From Elusimicrobiota bacterium (GTDB lineage: Bacteria; Elusimicrobiota; Elusimicrobia; UBA1565; UBA9628): DNA of 19,452 nt. The stretch lies in contig JACQBB010000329.1 in assembly GCA_016194625.1 (NCBI GenBank), positions 1-19,452 on the forward strand, read 5' to 3'. The translations under genes were made by a program, and so were the position numbers. Below are positions 15,345 through 19,452 of the stretch, piece by piece. Below the pieces are notes generated by a model, which saw only the letters and a list, made by a program, of their open reading frames with translations, did no database searches and had not been told where the DNA came from. Each line of letters opens with the position of its first letter. Position 1 is the first letter of the stretch.

Positions 15345-15350
15345 ATTCTA
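15345..15350 (-). promoter_or_regulatory. Candidate -10 element of bcsA (TAGAAT)
   Basis: TAGAAT (five of six matches to TATAAT) ends six bases before the bcsA ATG, the spacing expected for a leaderless transcript; the extended octamer TAGAATGT recurs on the opposite strand at 15479-15486 ahead of the divergent gene. No good sigma70 -35 is found 16-18 bases upstream. The duplication of the octamer on both strands of one intergenic region is the main support. Confidence 0.38.
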
Positions 15351-15387
15351 GGCGGGAGCGATGTGCCGGACACGCTGCTTATGCGAA

Positions 15388-15415
15388 GGAATTGCGAGGA
15401 GGACGCGAGAATTCC
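15388..15415. repeat. Inverted repeat GGAATT / AATTCC in the bcsA divergent region
   Basis: GGAATT (15388-15393) and AATTCC (15410-15415) form a perfect six-base inverted repeat with a 16-base spacer. GCGA occurs at 15383, 15394 and 15405, that is, at an exact 11-base interval, close to one helical turn. This suggests a protein-binding site on one face of DNA. No regulator is encoded beside it in the window. Confidence 0.45.
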
Positions 15416-15422
15416 GATGAAG

Positions 15423-15432
15423 GTTCGCGAAC
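15423..15432. repeat. Ten-base palindrome GTTCGCGAAC
   Basis: GTTCGCGAAC is perfectly palindromic, and the outer A/T pair at 15421/15434 continues the symmetry after one mismatch. TTCGCG occurs again immediately downstream (15434-15439). It lies about 45 bases upstream of the TAGAAT on the + strand, in a position suitable for an operator or activator site. Function is inferred from position only. Confidence 0.4.
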
Positions 15433-15446
15433 TTCGCGTCAGCGGA

Positions 15447-15466
15447 CGCTCCGGCGCGCTCCGGCG
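15447..15466. repeat. Two tandem copies of CGCTCCGGCG
   Basis: The ten-base unit CGCTCCGGCG is repeated head to tail without a gap, directly upstream of the TAGAAT at 15479. It occupies the place where a -35 element would be expected, which may mean the promoter depends on an activator. It could also be a chance GC-rich duplication or slippage product. Confidence 0.4.
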
Positions 15467-15478
15467 CGCCGATTCAGC

Positions 15479-15484
15479 TAGAAT
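15479..15484 (+). promoter_or_regulatory. Candidate -10 element of the 15521-17135 operon (TAGAAT)
   Basis: TAGAAT sits 36 bases before the ATG of the secreted protein gene and is followed by GT, giving the same octamer TAGAATGT seen ahead of bcsA on the other strand. A transcript from here would have a leader of about 30 bases containing the GGGGGGAG Shine-Dalgarno. No sigma70-like -35 is recognisable; tandem repeats occupy its place. Confidence 0.35.
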
Positions 15485-15520
15485 GTGCGGTCGGCGAAAG
15501 ACGGGCGACCGGGGGGAGAC

Positions 15521-16312
15521 ATGGGCAGAACGCGGTGGAAGGCGGGGATGCTGGCGGCGGCGGCGATGGCGGCGGGGACGTGGGCGGCGGCCGACTGCGA
15601 GCCGCGCGACGCCTCGGCCGCGGAGAAGCAGTACTACCAGAGCAGCTACGCCGCGCTGAAGGACGTCCTGCCGCCGGCGCCGGCCTCGTGGAAGGTCGTC
15701 GTGGACGCGCCGCAAGCCCCCGACGTCTGCGCGGAGGATCCCCAGGGCGGCTTCGAGATCGCGGTGCGGGCGCATTACCTCTATCAGGCGGGCAAGGAGG
15801 AGCTGGCGCAGGCCGACGCCGCGCGGCGCCGGATGGGCAAGGAGATCGACGCCCTGCGCGAGCTGCCGGCCGAGGTCAAGAAGGAGCGGCAGGTCTGGCT
15901 CGACAAGATGAGCGCCGCCAACAAGGCGTCCAACGCCGCCTACAAGGCCGGGGACAAGGCGCTGGCCAAGCAGAAGGACGCGGAGTCGGAGGAGTGCAGC
16001 GGCAAGGCGCGCGCGATCCGCGACAAGTACTGGGCCTCCGTCTCGCCCAAGATCGACGCCATCGAGGCGCGCAAGCGCGCGCTCAACGAGGGCATGGCCT
16101 CCGTGGACGTGCTCGTGGCGGCCAACGAGCGGTATCCGCACGCGCCGCAGGCGGACATGGGCTCCCAGGTCGCGTTCGGCAAGGTGCCGCGCCCGAAGGC
16201 CGGCGGGCTCAAGCTGGACGGCGTGCGCGTCGTGCTGGAGGGGCCCGCCGCGCGGCGCGACCTCATCGCCGGGGCGCTGGACCGCGCGAGGATCGAGGCG
16301 CTCGTCCGATAG
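15521..16312 (+). CDS. Secreted protein with coiled-coil region, unknown function
   Basis: The 263-aa product starts with a signal peptide (basic GRTRWK, then a Met/Ala-rich core to about residue 24) and should be periplasmic or exported; the DCEP after the core is not a proper lipobox. Residues about 85-190 are charged and helical, rich in Ala, Lys and Glu (GKEELAQADAARRRMGKEID, KKERQVWLDKM, KQKDAESEE), typical of a coiled coil. The C-terminal part (GLKLDGVRVVLEGP) looks like a small beta/alpha end. No family is recognised. The ATG is chosen because GGGGGGAG lies just upstream and the signal peptide starts there; an upstream in-frame start lacks both. Three bases separate it from a PilZ gene, and it is divergent from bcsA, so a role in the polysaccharide matrix is possible. 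Confidence 0.78.
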   Translation: MGRTRWKAGMLAAAAMAAGTWAAADCEPRDASAAEKQYYQSSYAALKDVLPPAPASWKVVVDAPQAPDVCAEDPQGGFEIAVRAHYLYQAGKEELAQADAARRRMGKEIDALRELPAEVKKERQVWLDKMSAANKASNAAYKAGDKALAKQKDAESEECSGKARAIRDKYWASVSPKIDAIEARKRALNEGMASVDVLVAANERYPHAPQADMGSQVAFGKVPRPKAGGLKLDGVRVVLEGPAARRDLIAGALDRARIEALVR

Positions 16313-16315
16313 CCG

Positions 16316-16609
16316 ATGGCGATCCCCGAGAAGCGACGCGCCGCGCGCGGCCGCCACGACTCCGTGCTGGAGCTGCGCGGCGAGGACGGGCGCCTGCTCG
16401 CGAGCGTCGCGCGCCTGCGCGACGTGTCGTCGTCCGGCGCGCGGTTCGTCAGCACCGCCGACTTCAAGAGGGGGGCGCGCGTGCGGGGGCGCCTGCGCCT
16501 GTTCGGGACCGGGGCGCTCGACGTGGAGGGGCTCATCGTCTGGCGCCGGGACCTGTCGAACGCGACCGCCTACGGGCTCCGGTTCGAGACCGTGCGCCGC
16601 GCGCGCTGA
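16316..16609 (+). CDS. Stand-alone PilZ-domain protein
   Basis: The 97-aa protein is a single PilZ barrel. It begins with the basic EKRRAARGRHDSVLELR, which offers RRxxR-type arginines for c-di-GMP, then the LRDVSSSGARFVS segment carrying DxSxxG, followed by GARVRGRLRLFG and GLIVWRRDL...AYGLRFE, the usual last strands. It is probably a cytoplasmic c-di-GMP receptor, although the spacing of the first arginine motif (RRAAR) from the barrel should be checked against binding forms. The gene lies three bases after the secreted-protein gene and one base before the acetyltransferase gene. With bcsA, two PilZ proteins are encoded on the two sides of one intergenic region. Confidence 0.85.
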   Translation: MAIPEKRRAARGRHDSVLELRGEDGRLLASVARLRDVSSSGARFVSTADFKRGARVRGRLRLFGTGALDVEGLIVWRRDLSNATAYGLRFETVRRAR

Positions 16610-16610
16610 G

Positions 16611-17135
16611 ATGACGGCCTTCCGCCCCGCCGTCCTGCGCGACGCGCCCGCCGTGGTCGCGCTGGTGAACTCCGGCTATCGCGGCGAGGGCTCCAAGAAG
16701 GGCTGGACCACCGAGGCCGACCTGCTCGGCGGCCAGCGCACCGACGAGGGCAAGGTCAGCGAGATGATCGCGACCAGAGGCTCGCGCGTGGAGCTGGCTT
16801 TCGCCGGGGACGGCGCCCTGCTCGGCTGCGTGCACCTGAAGAAGGAGGGCGACGGGTCCTGCTACCTGGGCATGCTCACCGTGGACCCGACGCGCCAGGG
16901 CGGCGGCCTGGGCAAGGAGCTGATGGCGCGCTCCGAGGCGGTCGCCCGCGAGTGGGGCTGCCGGCGCATGCGGATGACCGTGATCTCGGTGCGCGCGGAG
17001 CTGCTCGCGTTCTACGAGCGCCGCGGCTACGCGAAGACCGGCAAGACCGAGCCGTTCCCCGAGGGCGACCCGCGCTTCGGCCTGCCCAAGGTCCGCGGCC
17101 TCGCCTTCGTCGAGCTGGAAAAGCCGCTCGACTGA
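16611..17135 (+). CDS. GNAT-family N-acetyltransferase
   Basis: The 174-aa protein has the GNAT fold: N-terminal FRPAVLRDAPAVVALVNSGY, the central strand YLGMLTVDPTRQGGGLGKEL with the acetyl-CoA pyrophosphate loop RQGGGLGK, and the later FYERRGYAKTGKTE strand-helix typical of the family. It transfers an acetyl group from acetyl-CoA to an amine; the substrate is not identifiable. It follows the PilZ gene by one base and ends before the proB promoter. Any link to cellulose regulation is only positional. Confidence 0.9.
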   Translation: MTAFRPAVLRDAPAVVALVNSGYRGEGSKKGWTTEADLLGGQRTDEGKVSEMIATRGSRVELAFAGDGALLGCVHLKKEGDGSCYLGMLTVDPTRQGGGLGKELMARSEAVAREWGCRRMRMTVISVRAELLAFYERRGYAKTGKTEPFPEGDPRFGLPKVRGLAFVELEKPLD

Positions 17136-17144
17136 CCGGCGTCC

Positions 17145-17173
17145 TTGACGCGCGCGCCGCGGGGTGATACCCT
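17145..17173 (+). promoter_or_regulatory. Sigma70-like promoter of proBA
   Basis: TTGACG (17145-17150, five of six to the -35 consensus) and TACCCT (17168-17173) are separated by 17 bases, the optimal distance, and TG at 17165-17166 gives an extended -10. The proB ATG is nine bases beyond the -10 hexamer, so the message would have almost no leader. The -10 match is weak (three of six) but the spacing and -35 are good. Confidence 0.55.
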
Positions 17174-17182
17174 GCTGTCGCG

Positions 17183-18295
17183 ATGAAGACCCCGCGCCCG
17201 TCGACGGCCCGCCGCGTCGTGGTGAAGCTCGGCTCCGGCGTGCTGTCCGGGGGCGGCTCCGGCCTGGACGCGGCGACCCTGCGCCGCATCGCCGCCGAGG
17301 TCGCCGCCGCCCGCGCGGACGGGCGCGAGGTCGTCGTCGTCTCCTCCGGCGCGATCCTGGCCGGGCGCGAGCGCCTGAAGCTGGCGTCGCGCCCCAGCGT
17401 CCAGCTCAAGCAGGCCGCCGCCGCCGTCGGCCAGAGCCGGCTCATGCGCGCGTGGGAGGCGGCGTTCGCGCGCCGCGGCCTGGTCGTCGCCCAGGTCCTG
17501 CTCACCGCCGACGACCTGCGCGACCGCCAGCGCTACCTGAACGCGCGCAACACCCTGCTGACGCTGCTGCGCCTGGGCGTGGTGCCCGTCGTCAACGAGA
17601 ACGACACCGTCGCCGTCGAGGAGATCAAGTTCGGCGACAACGACGGCCTGTCCGCGCTGGTCGCGGGCCTGGTGGACGCCGACCTGCTCGTCCTGCTCAC
17701 CGACCAGGACGGCCTGTTCACCGACGACCCGCGCAAGGACCCGGGCGCGACCTTGGTCCCCGTCGTGCGCCCCGGCGAGGAGCCCGCGCGCGTCGGCCGC
17801 GCCGGGCCGTGGGGCACCGGCGGCATGGAGTCGAAGGTGCGCGCCGCGCGCCGCGCGGCCGGCGGCGGGATCGCCGCGATCGTCGCCAACGGCGCGAAGG
17901 CCGGCACGCTCGCCGCGGCGCTGGCCGGCGGCGAGGCCGGCACCTACTTCGTCCCCGAGGAGCGGCCGCTCACGCGCCGCCGCCAGTGGCTGGCGTTCGC
18001 GTCGCACCCGAAGGGCCGCATCGTCGTGGACGCGGGCGCTCGCGAGGCGCTGACCGCGCGCTCCAAGAGCCTGCTCGCGACCGGCGTGCGCTCCCTGTCC
18101 GGCCACTTCCATCCCGGCGACGTGGTCAGCCTGGTCGAGGACGGCGTCGAGTTCGCGCGCGGCCTGTGCAACTTCTCGGCCGCCGACCTGGAGCGCATCA
18201 AGGGGCTCAAGACCGCGCAGATCGAGGCCGCGCTCGGCCACAAGCCGGCCGACGAGGTCGTCCACCGCGACAACCTGGCGGTGCTGAGGCCGTGA
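17183..18295 (+). CDS. proB: Glutamate 5-kinase with PUA domain
   Basis: The 370-aa enzyme phosphorylates glutamate to gamma-glutamyl phosphate in the first step of proline synthesis. The kinase domain shows VVVKLGSGVL (12-21), VSSGAILAG (53-61), VNENDTV (137-143), FGDNDGLSALVAG (150-162), LLTDQDGLFT (171-180) and GTGGMESKVRAA (211-222). A C-terminal PUA domain (about 285-360) follows, with KGRIVVDAGA and LSGHFHPGDVVSLV, as in the full-length E. coli-type enzyme that proline inhibits. Length is normal. It shares GTGA with proA. An immediately adjacent sigma70-like promoter precedes it. Confidence 0.96.
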   Translation: MKTPRPSTARRVVVKLGSGVLSGGGSGLDAATLRRIAAEVAAARADGREVVVVSSGAILAGRERLKLASRPSVQLKQAAAAVGQSRLMRAWEAAFARRGLVVAQVLLTADDLRDRQRYLNARNTLLTLLRLGVVPVVNENDTVAVEEIKFGDNDGLSALVAGLVDADLLVLLTDQDGLFTDDPRKDPGATLVPVVRPGEEPARVGRAGPWGTGGMESKVRAARRAAGGGIAAIVANGAKAGTLAAALAGGEAGTYFVPEERPLTRRRQWLAFASHPKGRIVVDAGAREALTARSKSLLATGVRSLSGHFHPGDVVSLVEDGVEFARGLCNFSAADLERIKGLKTAQIEAALGHKPADEVVHRDNLAVLRP

Positions 18296-19452
18296 GCAAG
18301 CCCTTCGACGTGGAGAGGATGGCGCGCGAGGCGAAGGCCGCGTCGCGCGCGCTCGCCAAGACGCCGACCCGGATCAAGGACCGCGCGCTGAGGACCATGG
18401 CCGCCGCCCTGCGCCGCCGCGCGCGCCCCATCTTGGCCGCGAACGCCGCGGAGGTCGCCGCCGCCCGCGCCGCCGGCCGCACCGCCGCGTTCGTCGACCG
18501 CCTGACGCTGACGCCGGAGCGCCTGGAGGGCGTCGCGCGCGCTCTCGAGAAGGTCGCGTCGCTGCCCGACCCCGTCGGGACGACGACGGACTTCGCGCGC
18601 CGGCCGAACGGCCTCGTCATCCGCAAGATGCGCGTGCCGCTGGGCGTGGTCGCGATCGTCTACGAGTCGCGGCCGGGCGTGACCGCCGACGCCGCGGGAC
18701 TGTGCCTGAAGTCCGGCAACGCCGCCGTCCTGCGCGGCGGCAAGGAGGCGGTGCGGACCAACGCGCTGATCGCCGGCGCCCTGCGCGAGGGCCTGCGCGC
18801 GGCCGGCCTGCCGCCGGGCGCGGTCGGCTTCGTGGACGACCCCGACCGGGCCGCGGTGCGCCGCCTGCTCCGGCTCGACGCCCTGATCGACCTGGTCATC
18901 CCGCGCGGCGGCCCCGACCTCACCATGGCCGTGCGCCGCGAGTCGATGATCCCGGTGCTGGCCCACGACAAGGGGCTGGTGCACGTCTACGTGGACGCGA
19001 AGGCGGACCTGGGGATGGCCGCGGACATCGCCTTCAACGCGAAGGTCGAGCGCCCCGGCGTGTGCAACGCCATGGAGACCTGTCTCGTCCACCGGGCCGT
19101 GGCGAAGTCGTTCTTGCCCCGTCTGGCCCGCCGGTTGTCCGCGGCGGGCGTGGAACTGCGGGGCTGCCCCGAGTCGCGCCGGATCGTCCCTTCGATGAAG
19201 AAGGCGGCGCCCGCCGACTGGGACACCGAGTACCTCGACCTCGTCCTTTCGATCAAGGTCGTCCGTTCCTTCGACGAGGCCGTGGAGCACATCGCGCGCC
19301 ACGGTTCCGGCCTGGCCGAGGCGATCGTCACGCGCGACCCGAAGGCGGCCGCGCGCTTCCAGCGCGAGGTGGACGCCGGCGCCGTGTACTGGAACGCCTC
19401 GACGCGCTTCACCGACGGCGGCGAGTTCGGCCTCGGCGCCGAGATGGGCATC
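18292..19452 (+). CDS. proA: Gamma-glutamyl phosphate reductase (3' end outside the window)
   Basis: The 387 visible codons encode the NADPH-dependent reductase giving glutamate 5-semialdehyde, the second step of proline synthesis. The start is GTG, overlapping the proB stop. Landmarks are VPLGVVAIVYESRPGVTADAAGL, LKSGNAAVLRGGKEA, the DLVIPRGG motif, and the catalytic cysteine C258 in ERPGVCNAMET; the frame ends in FTDGGEFGLGAEMGI, which normally lies about 30 residues before the C-terminus, so only the tail is missing. The family usually has Q before RPGVCN where this protein has E. The gene is intact as far as visible and is translationally coupled to proB. Confidence 0.96.
   Translation, partial: MSKPFDVERMAREAKAASRALAKTPTRIKDRALRTMAAALRRRARPILAANAAEVAAARAAGRTAAFVDRLTLTPERLEGVARALEKVASLPDPVGTTTDFARRPNGLVIRKMRVPLGVVAIVYESRPGVTADAAGLCLKSGNAAVLRGGKEAVRTNALIAGALREGLRAAGLPPGAVGFVDDPDRAAVRRLLRLDALIDLVIPRGGPDLTMAVRRESMIPVLAHDKGLVHVYVDAKADLGMAADIAFNAKVERPGVCNAMETCLVHRAVAKSFLPRLARRLSAAGVELRGCPESRRIVPSMKKAAPADWDTEYLDLVLSIKVVRSFDEAVEHIARHGSGLAEAIVTRDPKAAARFQREVDAGAVYWNASTRFTDGGEFGLGAEMGI

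Noticed and set aside
13218..15659. An 813-codon open frame on the + strand across bcsA
   Set aside because: It lies antisense to bcsA, which has a full set of GT2 and PilZ motifs; the product is Arg/Glu/Ala/Val-rich low-complexity sequence typical of antisense frames in high-GC DNA.
15417..15659. An 80-codon + strand frame starting with ATG in the bcsA divergent region
   Set aside because: It overlaps the signal peptide of the secreted protein in a different frame, is mostly Arg/Gly, and the AGGAGG upstream is too far (about 14 bases) from the ATG.
1..19452. tRNA, rRNA, CRISPR array, riboswitch or insertion sequence
   Set aside because: No cloverleaf with CCA-type ends, no regularly spaced direct repeats, no transposase or integrase frame, and no recognisable c-di-GMP riboswitch core was seen by eye; covariance-model searches could not be run.

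Overview
The window is very GC-rich, densely packed bacterial DNA with strong G/C preference at third codon positions. Cellulose-synthase genes, a putative outer-membrane-type protein and a c-di-GMP (PilZ) module point to a Gram-negative-type bacterium. The phylum cannot be fixed from sequence alone; a high-GC lineage such as Elusimicrobiota or a deltaproteobacterial relative is only a guess. Neighbouring genes very often overlap by 4 bases (ATGA or GTGA), so most blocks look like tightly coupled operons.

Layout: (1) Positions 3-224 hold the C-terminal end of an unidentified + strand gene. (2) Positions 308-1060 are a more AT-rich island on the - strand: a BrnT toxin/BrnA antitoxin pair, a possible small membrane protein gene, and a palindromic candidate operator at the brnT start. 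(3) Positions 1086-3415 (-) carry an M1 (leukotriene A4 hydrolase-like) aminopeptidase coupled to peptide deformylase, two enzymes acting on protein or peptide N-termini. (4) Positions 3478-9598 (+) form one long operon: chorismate mutase, class I aminotransferase, prephenate dehydrogenase (tyrA), prephenate dehydratase (pheA), an EamA-type exporter, and two unrecognised membrane proteins. The second of these combines membrane segments, HEAT-like helices and a C-terminal nucleoside-deoxyribosyltransferase/SLOG-like domain. (5) A DAHP synthase gene (-) converges on this operon, so the entry step and the complete Phe/Tyr branch sit together.

(6) Positions 10740-15338 (-) are a cellulose locus: bcsA (synthase with PilZ domain), bcsG (phosphoethanolamine transferase acting on cellulose) and a secreted, internally duplicated barrel-like protein whose first repeat carries a 16-base deletion that breaks the frame. 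No bcsB, bcsZ or bcsC is present. (7) Divergent from bcsA, after a 182-bp intergenic region with several repeats and a -10-like TAGAATGT on each strand, lie a secreted coiled-coil protein, a stand-alone PilZ protein and a GNAT acetyltransferase (15521-17135, +). (8) proB and proA (proline synthesis) follow from their own sigma70-like promoter; proA runs off the end of the window.

No tRNA, rRNA, CRISPR array or insertion sequence was seen. The most noteworthy items are the BcsB-less bcsA-bcsG-barrel operon with its frameshift and associated PilZ genes, and the membrane/HEAT/deoxyribosyltransferase-like fusion at the end of the aromatic amino acid operon.
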